Shown: positions 6,458 to 16,803, counted from the first letter of the stretch. The stretch is DNA of 64,000 bases from Sedimenticola sp. (GCA_027068915.1 JAMOLT010000033.1:1-64000), one strand, 5' to 3'. Numbers and translations: made by a program. Notes: a model not told the origin generated them from the sequence alone.

Positions 6458-8190
6458 TTGCCGTCTCCCTGTTGCTGTATCAGGCTGATGAACGCATCTT
6501 CCATGCTCGGTTCCGGATGATCCTCAGTGCGCGCCATGGCGCGGATCTCATGGGGCGTACCCGCCGCCAGCACCGCGCCTTCCGCCATGATCACCAGGCG
6601 GTCGCAATAGTCGGCTTCTTCCATGAAATGGGTGGTGACCAGCACCGTTACCCCGGCTTCCGCCAGGGCGTTGGTGCGCGTCCAGAACTCCCGCCTGGCC
6701 AGGGGATCCACGCCGGAGGTGGGTTCGTCGAGGAACAGGATCTCCGGCTCGTGCATCAGGGCGGCGGCGAAAGCCAGGCGCTGTTTGTATCCCAGGGGCA
6801 GGGTGCCCGCGTTGGTGTCGGCATAGGGCTCCAGCTCGAAGCCCTCCAGCGCCCAGCGAATGCGCTGCTTTTGCGCCTGGCCGCGCAGGTTGTAGGCGGC
6901 GGAGAAGAAACGCAGGTTCTGCGCCACGGTGAGATTGCCGTACAGGGAGAACTTCTGCGCCATGTAACCGATGCGCCCCCGGGCCCGGGCGGATGCGCTG
7001 CGCAGGTCATGTCCGGCCACCGAAACCTTGCCCGAAGAGACGGGCAACAGCCCGCAGAGCATGCGGAAGGTGGTGGTCTTGCCCGCGCCATTGGCGCCCA
7101 GCAGGCCGAAGATTTCCCCACGCTCCACGGAAAAGCTGATTTTTTTTACGGCGACGAAATCCCCGAAGCGGCGCTCCAGGTTTTCCACTTCGATGGGCTT
7201 GCCGCCGGTTTTCGGTTTTTCCACCTGTTTGATTTCAGGCGTGGCCTGGATGGCGTCTTCGGTATTGCCCAGACGATTGATGAAGGCGTCTTCGAAGCGC
7301 GGCGGCACGGCCTGCAACTGCAAATCCGCTACATCCGGCAGCAGGTTTTTCCCTTCCGGCTGAAAATCCGGGGTGGTGATGATGCGTACCCGGTCGCCAT
7401 TGATGATAGCGTCGATGATGCCCGGCCGCCGGGACAGGGCGGCCTGCAATCGCCGGGTGGGGGTTTGCTCGCTGGAAACCGTCCAGGTTCGCCCTTGCAT
7501 CTCCTGGCTGAACGTTGCCGGGGGCGCCTGCCCCAGCACCTTTCCCTGATGCAGGAGCACCACCTCGCCACAGCGTTCGGCCTCGTCCAGATAGGCGGTG
7601 CTCAACAGCACGCTCATGCCCGCTTCCTGAACCTGACTGTAGACGATCTGCCATAGCTCCCGGCGGGAGACGGGATCCACCCCCACCGTGGGCTCGTCCA
7701 GCAACAACAGCTCCGGCGGGCGCACCAGGGTGCAGGCCAGTCCCAGCTTCTGCTTCATGCCGCCGGAGAGTTTGCCGGCAAGGCGCCGGGTGAAGGGGGC
7801 CAGCCCGGTCATCTGCATCAGCCGGGCGTATCGCGCTGCGCGTGCGGAAACCGGCACCCCCTGCAAATCGGCATAGAGATCGAGATTCTCCTGCACGCTG
7901 AGATCCTCATACAGGCCGAAGCGCTGGGGCATGTAGCCGATTACCGCCTGCACCGCGGCAGGTTCGTTTGCCGCGTCTATGCCCAGCACCTCCAGCGTTC
8001 CGCCATCGAGCTGGAGCAATCCGCAACACAAGCGCATGAGGGTGGTCTTGCCTGCGCCGTCGGGGCCGATGAGGCCGGTGACGCTGCCGGGCTTCACTTC
8101 GATGCTGACGCCGTCCAGCGCCAGTATTTCCTTGTCGCCGCTGCCGAAGCGCTTGCGTACATCGCGCAATATGAGCGCGGGGCCGTTCAT
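6454..8190 (-). CDS. ybhF: double ABC ATPase, YbhF-like
   Basis: 578 residues with two nucleotide-binding domains in one chain. First: Walker A GPDGAGKTT (42–50), signature LSGGMKQKL (141–149), Walker B LLLLDEPTVG. Second: Walker A GANGAGKTT (365–373), LPLGYKQRL in place of the canonical signature, and LFLDEPTSGVDP. Length is identical to E. coli YbhF. The second domain's LPLGY is a natural family variation. It powers the YbhS/YbhR channel; a single base separates it from the adaptor gene. Confidence 0.92.
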   Translation of the reverse strand: MNGPALILRDVRKRFGSGDKEILALDGVSIEVKPGSVTGLIGPDGAGKTTLMRLCCGLLQLDGGTLEVLGIDAANEPAAVQAVIGYMPQRFGLYEDLSVQENLDLYADLQGVPVSARAARYARLMQMTGLAPFTRRLAGKLSGGMKQKLGLACTLVRPPELLLLDEPTVGVDPVSRRELWQIVYSQVQEAGMSVLLSTAYLDEAERCGEVVLLHQGKVLGQAPPATFSQEMQGRTWTVSSEQTPTRRLQAALSRRPGIIDAIINGDRVRIITTPDFQPEGKNLLPDVADLQLQAVPPRFEDAFINRLGNTEDAIQATPEIKQVEKPKTGGKPIEVENLERRFGDFVAVKKISFSVERGEIFGLLGANGAGKTTTFRMLCGLLPVSSGKVSVAGHDLRSASARARGRIGYMAQKFSLYGNLTVAQNLRFFSAAYNLRGQAQKQRIRWALEGFELEPYADTNAGTLPLGYKQRLAFAAALMHEPEILFLDEPTSGVDPLARREFWTRTNALAEAGVTVLVTTHFMEEADYCDRLVIMAEGAVLAAGTPHEIRAMARTEDHPEPSMEDAFISLIQQQGDGK

Positions 8191-8191
8191 G

Positions 8192-9205
8192 TCACTTGCA
8201 GTCGGGAATGGCGGCGGTGGGCGTCTGCAGGTCGATTTCCACCGTCGCCGGCATGCCCAGGCGCAGTTCTTCCCTGGGATTGCAGGTGAAAATCCGTACC
8301 TGATAGACCAGGCGGGTGCGCAATTCCGGGGTTTCCACGTTCTTCGGCGTGAACTCTGCGGTGGGGGAGATGTACCCCACCCAGCCCGGGTATTTTTTGT
8401 CCGGATAGCTGTCGCTAACGATGCTGGCCGCCATGCCGGGCTTGACCCTGCCGAGGAGACTCTCCGGCAGATAGGCGCGCACCCACACGGGGTTGGCGAA
8501 GGCCAGGGTCAAGGCGGGCTTGAGGGGGTTGGCCATGTCGCCGGGTTCGAGGATGCGGGTGCGGATGATGCCGTCCGCAGGGGCGAGAAGCTCGGTGTTG
8601 GCCAGGTTTTGTTGCGTTACCTGCAACGCGGCCTCGGCGGCTTTCAGCTCGGCTTTGGCGGCGGCGATATCTTCCTTGCGGGGGCCGGCCTGCAGCAGCC
8701 TCAGTGCTGCGCGGGCGGCTTCCACCTGGGCCTGTGCAGCGTGCGCATTGGATTTTGCGGTTTCCACCTCTTCCCGGGAAGCGAGCTTTTTCGCCACCAG
8801 CGACTGCAGACGTTGCCAGGTGTCATGGGCGGCTTCCGCCCGGGCCCTGGCCGCTTCCAGCTCGGCGCTGGCCTTGTCGATTTCCTCGGGGCGGCTGCCG
8901 GCCTGCAGCTTGATCAGTTGCTGGCGGCGGGCTTCGACTTGCGCTTCCGCCTGGGCCACCTGGGACTGGAACAATTCCTGATGCAAGCTTGCCAGCAGCT
9001 GGCCCTTGGTGACGTGCTCCCCTTCTTCCACCAGTATCCTGTTCACATGCTCCGAGGCGTTGAAGGTAAGTTGCGCCTCACGGATATCGATATTGCCGAA
9101 AAGCGTGAGTATATTGTCGTTGGATGCGGGCGCCTGAAAGCGGAACCAGGCAAGAGCAGCAGCGCCGACAAGTAACACCAGGATAATGGGTAGCACTTTC
9201 TTCAT
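8192..9205 (-). CDS. ybhG: HlyD-family periplasmic adaptor, YbhG-like
   Basis: 337 residues: N-terminal signal anchor (LPIILVLLVGAAALAWF), a lipoyl half-motif, a long alpha-helical hairpin rich in Ala, Glu and Gln (about 85–205), then a barrel with LAPADGIIRTRILEPGDM. It bridges the inner-membrane ABC transporter to an outer-membrane channel. First gene of the four-gene exporter operon on the minus strand. In E. coli this operon is controlled by the TetR protein CecR; no such regulator gene is adjacent here. Confidence 0.88.
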   Translation of the reverse strand: MKKVLPIILVLLVGAAALAWFRFQAPASNDNILTLFGNIDIREAQLTFNASEHVNRILVEEGEHVTKGQLLASLHQELFQSQVAQAEAQVEARRQQLIKLQAGSRPEEIDKASAELEAARARAEAAHDTWQRLQSLVAKKLASREEVETAKSNAHAAQAQVEAARAALRLLQAGPRKEDIAAAKAELKAAEAALQVTQQNLANTELLAPADGIIRTRILEPGDMANPLKPALTLAFANPVWVRAYLPESLLGRVKPGMAASIVSDSYPDKKYPGWVGYISPTAEFTPKNVETPELRTRLVYQVRIFTCNPREELRLGMPATVEIDLQTPTAAIPDCK

Positions 9206-9330
9206 GGATCTGCCCGTCTGTAGCGAAGCGATGGAGACATCCTAGCAAAAGGCGCGGCCGGCGTAATTGATGCCGGTCATCGTGAAAGGCGGAGGCCTGG
9301 TCGAACAGGCTCCCGGAAGTTGAGGGTGGG

Positions 9331-9774
9331 TCAGCGGGTAAAGAACTGTTGCTTCAGTGTCGCATGGAGGGTTTTGTCGTCTCCCAGGGGCTGTACTTCA
9401 ATGGTAAAGGTAACGGATTCCTGGTTTTCCACCAGAAACTCGCCAATGTAGTACACGGCGTCCGCTTCCTTGATTTCGCGCAGGGGAATGGTGCGTATCT
9501 GCCCGCGGAGATTGCGTGCGGTGACGCTCACCTTGGCCTCGGTTGCAATGCCGGTGGTGTTGGGTACATCCTTGATTATGCTGATATTTATCAGTGCTCT
9601 GTTGGGGCTGCGGCGGATATCGTACTGCCCGGCCATTTCCGGCGACAGTTCGGTACTCAGAAATGCATTGTGGTGAATGGTGTAGCCTGCGGTTTTGGTG
9701 CTGTTTTCGGCAAATGCCGGAATGCTCAATAGCAGGCCAAGGAGGGAGAGAAAGAACAGGGTTGTTTTGCGCAT
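9331..9774 (-). CDS. DUF4426 periplasmic protein
   Basis: 147 residues with a clear signal peptide ending AFA-EN. YTIHHNAFLSTELSPEMA followed by YDIRRSPNRALINIS is the hallmark of DUF4426 proteins, which are common in Gammaproteobacteria and of unknown function. It appears to be transcribed alone, with a good AGGAGA ribosome binding site before the ATG. Confidence 0.8.
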   Translation of the reverse strand: MRKTTLFFLSLLGLLLSIPAFAENSTKTAGYTIHHNAFLSTELSPEMAGQYDIRRSPNRALINISIIKDVPNTTGIATEAKVSVTARNLRGQIRTIPLREIKEADAVYYIGEFLVENQESVTFTIEVQPLGDDKTLHATLKQQFFTR

Positions 9775-10037
9775 GACGTTCTCCTGTGGGTTTGGGTTGC
9801 GGTCGGCACCCCGTTTTGAAGAGTCCTTCGGTCAGGGCTTTTTCCAAGTGTAACAATCTATGACATTATGTTTCAAAAAGCTTCTCTTCATGGCCAGTAT
9901 AGACCAGTGGCCGTTTGCAGATTCCAGCAGATTGAAATGGGATTGTTTCCTCATGCTTTTGAGAGGAACCTGAAAAAGCCTTTAATTCTGGTACTACCAC
10001 AAGAGCCAGGATCAGTTTATCCTCGGGATAAATCATC

Positions 10038-10565
10038 ATGTCCACTGGTTATCGATCGATGCTACAGAACCCGCTCAAGAAAAATCGCAATGGTGCTTTG
10101 GCCGGTTGGCTGCTGCTGCTGGTGCTGATTCCCCTGGTATCGATATTCGGGCGTTCTTTGCAGCGTTTCGCCAGGGATATGGTGCCTACCGGCTGGTTGG
10201 CGGCGTTCATGCTGCTGGCGCTGACTGCCATGGTGGTGATGATGGTCACCTGGTTCCGGCGCCACGGGGGCGCTTTCAATTTGTGGCATTTGTTGTGGAT
10301 GGTTCCGTTGTTTCTGCTGTTTCCCTTGACGCTGCCCCTGGTGGAGGAGCGCCTTCATTTTCTGCTGTTTGGAGGCTTCGGGTTTTTTTCCATGCTGTTG
10401 TTTCCCCCGTTGCTTGCCCTTGGGGTCTTGCTGGCGGGCGCGGGGCTGGATGAAGTCTTGCAATGGTTTTTGCCGGATCGGGTGGGGGACTGGCGGGATG
10501 TGGGGTTCAATGCCCTGGCCAGCGTGGGTGGCGGCGTCGCTGCATTTTTTGGCAGAAAAAGGTGA
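10038..10565 (+). CDS. VanZ-like integral membrane protein
   Basis: 175 residues with four to five predicted membrane helices. The C-terminal half carries the VanZ-like pattern: VEERLHFLLFGGFGF, then GLDEVLQWFLPDRVGDWRDV, then FNALASVGG. VanZ-family proteins are small membrane proteins; their role outside glycopeptide resistance is mostly unknown. The stop overlaps the GTG start of the next gene, so the two are translationally coupled. Another VanZ-like gene lies at 54420–54800. Confidence 0.7.
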   Translation: MSTGYRSMLQNPLKKNRNGALAGWLLLLVLIPLVSIFGRSLQRFARDMVPTGWLAAFMLLALTAMVVMMVTWFRRHGGAFNLWHLLWMVPLFLLFPLTLPLVEERLHFLLFGGFGFFSMLLFPPLLALGVLLAGAGLDEVLQWFLPDRVGDWRDVGFNALASVGGGVAAFFGRKR

Positions 10566-11407
10566 AAACACTTTTCTCCTGCCTGTTGTTTTGCATGATG
10601 GCCGCAACCGTGGTGGCCCAACCCCGGCTGGTGGTGCTGGATGTGGGCGAGGGGCAGGCTGTGTTGTTGCAGCAAGGGCACAGGGGCGTGCTCATTGATG
10701 TGGGCCATCCCGGCATGAGCCAAAAGGTGCTGGAACGCCTTGCGGTGCTGGGCGTGAAGCAGCTGGATTACCTGGTTCTTACCCATCTGCACCCGGATCA
10801 TGCCGGTGGCTATTTCCGTCTGCGGGAGGCGTTTCCCCAGACACCGGTACTCTACAGCGGCCATCCTCTGCCAGCGGATGTGCGCCCGGATCTGGTGCGC
10901 TGGGTGAATGATGCCCTGGCACGAGATCCGCATCGCCGCTTGCTGCGCGCTGGTGAGCGCATCCCCTGGCGGGAGATGACCATCGAGGCGCTATGGCCGG
11001 AAGCCTTTTCCGGGAGCAATCTCAACCGCCATTCCCTGGTGTTGCTGCTGCATTATGCCGGACTGAAGCTGCTCATCATGGGGGATGCGGATGCAGTGGT
11101 GGAGCAGGCGCTGCTGGAGCAGAACAAACTGCCCGCCGATATCGATGTGCTGGTGACGGGGCATCATGGTGCGGCGGATGCCACCAGTGCTTCCTTCGTG
11201 GACAGGCTGAGCCCTCGTCTGGCGCTCATTTCCGTGAACGCCGGTAATGTCCGCGGCTATCCTGGTGAAGAGGTGCTGCAAAGGCTGGAGAAAGCCGGGG
11301 CGGAAGTATTGCGCACCGACCGCCATGGCGAGCTGCGCCTGGATCTTTGCGGCCGGAAAAAGGATGGACGCTGTATCATCAGCGTCGAGACAGAGCAGAA
11401 ACCCTAG
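10562..11407 (+). CDS. secreted metallo-beta-lactamase fold hydrolase, ComEC C-domain-like
   Basis: 281 residues from a GTG that overlaps the preceding stop (GTGA). Residues 1–20 form a signal peptide, so it is exported. The metal-binding motif THLHPDHAGG (His75, His77, Asp79, His80), then LLIMGDAD and VLVTGHHGA match the metallo-hydrolase domain found at the C-terminus of ComEC/Rec2 DNA uptake proteins and in free-standing exported relatives. The substrate may be nucleic acid or a phosphoester; not shown by the sequence. The upstream in-frame extension overlaps the VanZ-like gene and is not used. Confidence 0.75.
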   Translation: MKTLFSCLLFCMMAATVVAQPRLVVLDVGEGQAVLLQQGHRGVLIDVGHPGMSQKVLERLAVLGVKQLDYLVLTHLHPDHAGGYFRLREAFPQTPVLYSGHPLPADVRPDLVRWVNDALARDPHRRLLRAGERIPWREMTIEALWPEAFSGSNLNRHSLVLLLHYAGLKLLIMGDADAVVEQALLEQNKLPADIDVLVTGHHGAADATSASFVDRLSPRLALISVNAGNVRGYPGEEVLQRLEKAGAEVLRTDRHGELRLDLCGRKKDGRCIISVETEQKP

Positions 11408-11478
11408 GAAAGCGCAGCATCAAGCCTATTCGGCCTTCATCCCCATCCATGGGTTCGTGCGCCGGGATGACAGCCTGT

Positions 11479-12840
11479 TCAGAGCAGAAATGCCGTAGCC
11501 AGGCCGAGGAAGGCGAGAAAGCCGACCACATCGGTAACCGTCGTCAGCAATACGCCACCGGCCAGGGCCGGGTCGATGCCCAGCCTGTCCAGGGCCAGGG
11601 GCAGCAGGGCGCCGGCAATTGCTGCGGCAACCAGGTTGATCATCATGGCGGCGGCTATCACCAGGGCGATGTCCGTGCTGTGGAACCAGAAGCCCGCGAT
11701 GATGCCGACCACCAATGCCCATAAAATACCGTTCACCAGGGCGATGGCCAGCTCCTTGGCCAGCAGATAGCCCGCGTTCTTGCTCGAGAGCTGTCCCAGC
11801 GCGAGACCGCGAATGGCCAGGGTCAGGGTCTGGGTGCCGCTGACGCCGCCCATGCTGGCGACAATGGGCATGAGCACTGCCAGCGCTACAATCTTGTCCA
11901 GGGTTGCCTCAAAATTCCCGATCACCCAGGAAGCGAGAAAGGCGGTGAGCAGGTTGATGCCCAACCACAGGGCGCGGCGCTTGCTGCTTACCATGACCGG
12001 GGCGAACATGTCTTCGTCTTCCGACAGGCCGGCGCTGCCCATGAAATGGTGCTCGCCTTCCTCGCGGATCAAATCCACCACGTCATCCACGGTGATCCGC
12101 CCTACCAGTTGCCCCTTTTCGTTCACTACCGGGGCGGAAAGCAGGTCGTATTGCTCGAAGCGTCTGGCCACATCAGTGGCGGCGGTCAGGGCATTGAACG
12201 GTTGTACCTCCAGGCTCATGACTTCCGCCACGGTTTCCTGGGGGTCGTGGGTGACCAGATCCGCCAGGCGCAGGGTGCCCAGGTATTTGTCCTCACGGTT
12301 GGTGACAAACAGCTGATCCGTGTCTCGCGGGACGTTGTCCCCAAGTTGGCGCAAATAGCGCAGCACCACGTCCAGGCAGACCTCGGGGCGCACCGTGACC
12401 GGGTCGGTGTTCATCAGGCCGCCAGCGGTGTTCTCCGGGTAGGAGAGCACGGTTTCGAGACGGCGCCGATCCTGCTCGCTCAGGGACTCCATGACCTCGC
12501 GGGTGACATCGTGAGGCAGTTCCTGGATGAAATCGGCCAGATCGTCCACGTCCATGTGTTCGGTGGCGGCGACGATGTCTTCCTGATCCATGTTCTGGAT
12601 CAGCTCATTCCTCACGTTTTCCGTGAGCTCCATGAGGGTCTCGCCATCCTGATCCGTGTCCAGGAGGTCCCAGAGAATCTGGCGCTGATTCAGGGGCAGG
12701 GCTTCGAGGACATGGGCAATTTCAGCGGGCTGGAGCTTTTTCAGCAGCTGCGTCGCTTCCTGCCAGGCGTCCTGATCCAGGAATTCCTGGATTTGCTTCA
12801 GACGGGAGATCTCGCTTTCAGTGGTTGCCTGGCTGCTCAT
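11479..12840 (-). CDS. mgtE: magnesium transporter MgtE
   Basis: 453 residues with the full MgtE architecture: an N-terminal superhelical MgtE-N domain rich in acidic residues (about 15–120), a CBS pair (about 135–255, containing VTVRPEVCLD and GRITVDDVVD), then five membrane helices from residue 285 to the end. The domains sense cytoplasmic magnesium and gate the dimeric channel. Length is standard and no key part is missing. Confidence 0.95.
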   Translation of the reverse strand: MSSQATTESEISRLKQIQEFLDQDAWQEATQLLKKLQPAEIAHVLEALPLNQRQILWDLLDTDQDGETLMELTENVRNELIQNMDQEDIVAATEHMDVDDLADFIQELPHDVTREVMESLSEQDRRRLETVLSYPENTAGGLMNTDPVTVRPEVCLDVVLRYLRQLGDNVPRDTDQLFVTNREDKYLGTLRLADLVTHDPQETVAEVMSLEVQPFNALTAATDVARRFEQYDLLSAPVVNEKGQLVGRITVDDVVDLIREEGEHHFMGSAGLSEDEDMFAPVMVSSKRRALWLGINLLTAFLASWVIGNFEATLDKIVALAVLMPIVASMGGVSGTQTLTLAIRGLALGQLSSKNAGYLLAKELAIALVNGILWALVVGIIAGFWFHSTDIALVIAAAMMINLVAAAIAGALLPLALDRLGIDPALAGGVLLTTVTDVVGFLAFLGLATAFLL

Positions 12841-13187
12841 GGCTGTGGTGAAATCCCGTAAGGCAGGTGGTGATAAATTCGTTTCAGTTTAGCAGGTTGA
12901 ACAGAATAATTCAGGCTGGGTCTAGTGTGCTGCGTCGGAATTAAAGGCTCTTTCAGTGAGTCACAATGCGGCCAGATGCAAGACGGGGCACGCAGGAAGG
13001 ATGCCCCCTTTGAAGCGAGCATAGCGCCGCAGGTGGCCGCATTGTGGGAGGGCGCTGAAAGGGCCTTTCATTCCAATGCAGCACGATCATCGGACTCCTG
13101 AGTGAAACATCTGGGCTAGTGTGCTGAATAAAACGCACACACAGACACTACACCACCAGAAGAGTTCCTGATCGAATCAGGCCGGAG
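12841..13187. other. intergenic region occupied by a MITE
   Basis: No gene is visible. The central 160 bases are a MITE-like repeat (12926–13084). CTAGTGTGCTG occurs at 12922 and again at 13115, just beyond each side of the element, and may be a related repeat end. Confidence 0.5.
12926..13084. repeat. MITE-like element, about 160 bp
   Basis: The left end GTGCTGCGTCGGAATTAAAG and the reverse complement of the right end, GTGCTGCATTGGAATGAAAG, match in a long imperfect inverted repeat that continues through CTTTCAG and then CACAATGCGGCC on both sides (about 50 bp per arm). No coding potential. The same end sequence recurs at 18645–18674. Probably mobilised by a transposase encoded elsewhere. 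Confidence 0.7.
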
Positions 13188-14513
13188 TCAGCTCCCGGCG
13201 ATGGTCATGTTCTCGATCCACCAGGAACCGGTGCGGACGCTGCCGGGAATGTCATCATCATTGCCCACGGCGACCAGTTGCCGGAACATTTCTTTCATAT
13301 TGCCGGCGATGGTGATTTCTTCTACAGGGTACTGGATTTCGCCGTTTTCCACCCAGAAGCCCGCGGCGCCGCGGGAGTAGTCGCCGGTTACCGGGTTGAG
13401 TCCCTGTCCCATGAGCTCGGTTACCAGCAGGCCGCTGCCCATTTCCTGTAGCATTTTATCCAGGCCCATGCTGCCGCTGTCGATACTCAGGTTTCTCACG
13501 CCACCGGCATTGCCGGTGGTTTGCATGTTCAGTTTGCGGGCGGAATAACTGTCCAGAATATAGGTTTCCAGCCTGCCGTTCCCGATCAGGGACTTGGGGC
13601 GGGTCGCCACGCCCTCGTTGTCGAAAGGCGCGCTGGACAGCCCCTGGGGAATGAGGGGATCTTCCCGGATTTCCACCCAGTCCGGAAAGATCTGCTCTCC
13701 CAGGGAATCCAGCAGAAAGCTTGCCTGGCGGTATTGGGCGTGGCCGCGGATGGCGCCGGTGAGGCCGCGCAACAGCCCCGGTGCAATGTCGGCGCGAAAG
13801 ATCACCGGCGCCTGGCGGGTGCCGAGCTGACGTCCGTGCAGTTTCGCCAGGGCGCGCTGTGCAGCCTGACGGCCGATGCTTTCCGGTGTCGCCAGTTTGC
13901 GCCAGTCGCGGCGGGTGTCATACCAGTAGTCCCGCTGCATGCAGTCGCCGTCTTCGGATAGCACCACGCAGCTCAGGGTATGATGACTGGTGGGATAGCC
14001 GCCGACGAAGCCGTGGCTGTTTCCATAGATGAAGCTGCCGCTCTGGGTGCTCAGGGTGGCGCCTTCGGAGTTGCTGATGCGGGGGTCGAGATCCCGTGCG
14101 GCCTGCTCCGCCTGCAATGCGGTCTGCATGGCTTCGTCGGGGCTGATGGGCCAGGGATGGTGCAGATCCAGATCCGGGTAGTCCTTCGCCATGAGCGCGG
14201 CGTCGGCGAGGCCGGTGCAATCGTCTTCCGAGGTGTTTTTTGCGATGGTACAGGCCTTGCTCACGGCCTCGCGGATGGCGGCGGGGCTTAAATCCGTGGT
14301 GCTGGCGGCCCCCTTGCGCTGGCCGAAGAAAACCGTAATGCCAAGGCCCTGGTCCCGGGTGTGCTCGATGGTTTCGGTTTCACCCATGCGCACGGTGAGG
14401 GACAGGCCGGCGGAGCGGGAGACTGCGGCGTCCGCCGCGCTTGCGCCCAGTTTCCTGGCTTCGGCCAGGAGGTCGGCCACCATCTGTTCCAGTTGTTCGA
14501 TAGAAGGGCTCAT
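13188..14513 (-). CDS. pmbA: PmbA/TldE metalloprotease subunit
   Basis: 441 residues, matching TldE/PmbA in length and in the C-terminal pattern [23 protein letters not shown], with QTTGNAGG nearby. Together with TldD it forms a heterodimeric protease that degrades unfolded peptides and matures certain ribosomally made peptides such as microcin B17. PmbA itself lacks the HExxxH motif, which TldD supplies. Its ATG overlaps the tldD stop by four bases, so the two subunits are co-translated. Confidence 0.95.
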   Translation of the reverse strand: MSPSIEQLEQMVADLLAEARKLGASAADAAVSRSAGLSLTVRMGETETIEHTRDQGLGITVFFGQRKGAASTTDLSPAAIREAVSKACTIAKNTSEDDCTGLADAALMAKDYPDLDLHHPWPISPDEAMQTALQAEQAARDLDPRISNSEGATLSTQSGSFIYGNSHGFVGGYPTSHHTLSCVVLSEDGDCMQRDYWYDTRRDWRKLATPESIGRQAAQRALAKLHGRQLGTRQAPVIFRADIAPGLLRGLTGAIRGHAQYRQASFLLDSLGEQIFPDWVEIREDPLIPQGLSSAPFDNEGVATRPKSLIGNGRLETYILDSYSARKLNMQTTGNAGGVRNLSIDSGSMGLDKMLQEMGSGLLVTELMGQGLNPVTGDYSRGAAGFWVENGEIQYPVEEITIAGNMKEMFRQLVAVGNDDDIPGSVRTGSWWIENMTIAGS

Positions 14514-15952
14514 AACGCCGTGCCTCCCACGGTGATTTCATCGACCTTGAGGGTGGGCTGGCCCACCCCCACGGGGACGCTTTGCCCGTCTTTGCCGCAG
14601 GTGCCCACGCCGGGATCGAGTTGCAGGTCATTGCCCACCATGCTCACCCGGGTGAGCACTTCCGGGCCGTTGCCGATGAGGGTGGCGCCTTTCACCGGCG
14701 CGGTGATTTTCCCGTCTTCGATGAGGTAGGCTTCGCTCAGGGAAAAGACGAACTTGCCGGAGGTGATGTCCACCTGCCCCCCGGCGAAATTGACTGCGTA
14801 CAGGCCGTTTTTCACCGAACCCAGGATTTCCCCGGGATCTTGCTCGCCCGGCAGCATATAGGTGTTGGTCATGCGCGGCAGGGGCAGATGGGCATAGGAT
14901 TCGCGTCGGCCGTTGCCCGTGGTCTGCATGCCCATGAGCCGGGCGTTGAACTTGTCCTGCATGTAGCCCTTGAGGATGCCGTTCTCGATGAGCACGGTAT
15001 TCTGGCCGGGGGTTCCTTCGTCATCGATGGTGAGGGAGCCGCGGCGTTTGGGCAAGGCGCCGTCATCCACGATGGTGCAAAGCGGCGATGCGACCTGCTC
15101 GCCGATGCGGTTGGAGAAGGCGGAAAGCCCCTTGCGGTTGAAGTCGCCTTCCAGCCCGTGACCCACGGCCTCGTGGAGCAGAATGCCCGGCCAGCCGGGG
15201 CCGAGCACCACGGTCATGGCCCCGGCGGGGGTGTCTACCGCTTCCAGATTCACCAGGGCCTGGCGCACCGCTTCCCGCGCATAGCCCAGGCCCCGCTGCT
15301 CTTCGACAAAATAGTGGAGATCGGTGCGGGAGCCACCCCCGGCGTTGGCCTGCTCGCGGCGACCGTTCTGCTCGACGATGACGTTCACGCTGCAGCGCAC
15401 CAGGGGGCGCACGTCGGCGGCCAGATTGCCTTCGTTGTCCATCACCAGAATGGTGTCATGGGCGGCGACCAGGCTTATGGTGACCTGCTTGACCCGGGGG
15501 TCGGCGGCGCGGGCTTCCGCGTCCAGTTGTTTCATCAGCTCGATCTTGCTTGCATCCGGGAGGCTTTCCAGGGGGTTGCGCGCCGGATACAGGGGTTGCA
15601 GGCCGCCGCGCCCGGCAATGGCGATGCTGCCGGACTGCCCGGCGCGGCTGATGGCGCGGGCGCTGTCTGCCGCTTCCAGCAGGTTTTCCAGATTCAGTTC
15701 CTCGGTGTAGGCGAAGCCGGTCTTCTCGCCGCTGATGGCGCGCAGCCCGGCCCCCTGTTCCAGATTGAAATTGCCTTCCTTGATGATGCCGTCATCCAGC
15801 ACCCAGGATTCCAGCCGGGAATACTGAAAATAGAGATCGGCGGCGTCCACCTGGCTGCTGATCAACTTGTCCATCACTTGTTGCAGATGATGGTCGGTAA
15901 TGCCGGCGGGGGACAGCAGGGTCTCCCGGGCAAGGGTTAGGGTATTGCTCAT
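14510..15952 (-). CDS. tldD: TldD metalloprotease catalytic subunit
   Basis: 480 residues, full length. The zinc motif HEAVGH at 260–265 within [15 protein letters not shown] is the TldD active site, followed by [19 protein letters not shown] and a C-terminal [18 protein letters not shown]. Partner of PmbA. Usually found with the nitrilase-family gene upstream in Gammaproteobacteria, as here (20-base gap). Confidence 0.96.
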   Translation of the reverse strand: MSNTLTLARETLLSPAGITDHHLQQVMDKLISSQVDAADLYFQYSRLESWVLDDGIIKEGNFNLEQGAGLRAISGEKTGFAYTEELNLENLLEAADSARAISRAGQSGSIAIAGRGGLQPLYPARNPLESLPDASKIELMKQLDAEARAADPRVKQVTISLVAAHDTILVMDNEGNLAADVRPLVRCSVNVIVEQNGRREQANAGGGSRTDLHYFVEEQRGLGYAREAVRQALVNLEAVDTPAGAMTVVLGPGWPGILLHEAVGHGLEGDFNRKGLSAFSNRIGEQVASPLCTIVDDGALPKRRGSLTIDDEGTPGQNTVLIENGILKGYMQDKFNARLMGMQTTGNGRRESYAHLPLPRMTNTYMLPGEQDPGEILGSVKNGLYAVNFAGGQVDITSGKFVFSLSEAYLIEDGKITAPVKGATLIGNGPEVLTRVSMVGNDLQLDPGVGTCGKDGQSVPVGVGQPTLKVDEITVGGTAL

Positions 15953-15972
15953 AGGGTTCGCTACGGGTCAGG

Positions 15973-16803
15973 TTATTTGCAATGGATGCGGCGGTGCTGC
16001 AGGCTGGGGAAGTTGCGCCGGGTAGCCCGCAGGAATTCCATGTTGATTTCCGCGATTACCGGGCCGTTGCCGCTGGTCTGTTCCGCCAGCTTGTTGCCCC
16101 AGGGGTCGATGATCATGCTGTGCCCCCAGGTCTTGCGGCCGCTGATGTGAAAGCCACCCTGGGCGGCGGCGAGGGTGAAGCTGAGATTCTCGATGGCGCG
16201 GGCGTGCAACAGGGCGTCCCAATGGGCGGCGCCGGTCATAGCGGTGAATGCGGCGGGCAGTGTCAGCAGCTCCATGCCCTGGTCGAGCATGGCCCGGTAC
16301 ATTTCCGGAAACCGCAGGTCGTAACAGACGGACAGGCCCAGCTTTCCGAATGGTGTGTCCACCACGCACAGCTGGTCTCCCGGTTCGATGCTCTCCGATT
16401 CGACATACTGTTCGTCGGTTTCCACCAGATTCACATCGAACAGATGCATTTTGTCGTAGCGGGCCACGCGCCGCCCCTTGTCGTCATAAAGCAGGCAGGC
16501 GGCACGCAGCTTTTGCGGGGATTCGGTGGCGATGGGTATGGTGCCGCCAACCAGCCAGATGCCCAGTTTTTGTGCGATCTGGGACAGGAAATGCTGTATC
16601 GGGCCGTCGTTGTCCTGCTCCCTGATCTCCAGCATGTCGCTACACTGGGCGCCCATATAGGCAAAGTTTTCCGGCAAAACGATCAAGCGCGCCCCTTCCA
16701 GGGCGGCATGCTCCATCAATCTCTGGGCCTCCAGAAGATTGGCGTTGACGTTAGAACCGGATGCAAGCTGTATGCAGGCGGCTTTGAATAGGGTTTCTGT
16801 CAT
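15973..16803 (-). CDS. carbon-nitrogen hydrolase, Nit1-like amidase
   Basis: 276 residues. The nitrilase-superfamily triad is visible: Glu45 (LPENFAYM), Lys118 (YDKMHLFDV) and Cys160 (LSVCYDLRFPEMYR). This subgroup, next to tldD, resembles deaminated-glutathione amidase (Nit1/YbeM), which hydrolyses a damaged form of glutathione. The substrate is inferred from family likeness and context. Cytoplasmic; no signal peptide. Confidence 0.85.
   Translation of the reverse strand: MTETLFKAACIQLASGSNVNANLLEAQRLMEHAALEGARLIVLPENFAYMGAQCSDMLEIREQDNDGPIQHFLSQIAQKLGIWLVGGTIPIATESPQKLRAACLLYDDKGRRVARYDKMHLFDVNLVETDEQYVESESIEPGDQLCVVDTPFGKLGLSVCYDLRFPEMYRAMLDQGMELLTLPAAFTAMTGAAHWDALLHARAIENLSFTLAAAQGGFHISGRKTWGHSMIIDPWGNKLAEQTSGNGPVIAEINMEFLRATRRNFPSLQHRRIHCK

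Noticed and set aside
14582-15940. 452-codon plus-strand open frame
   Set aside because: Antisense to tldD, which has its full set of motifs including HEAVGH.
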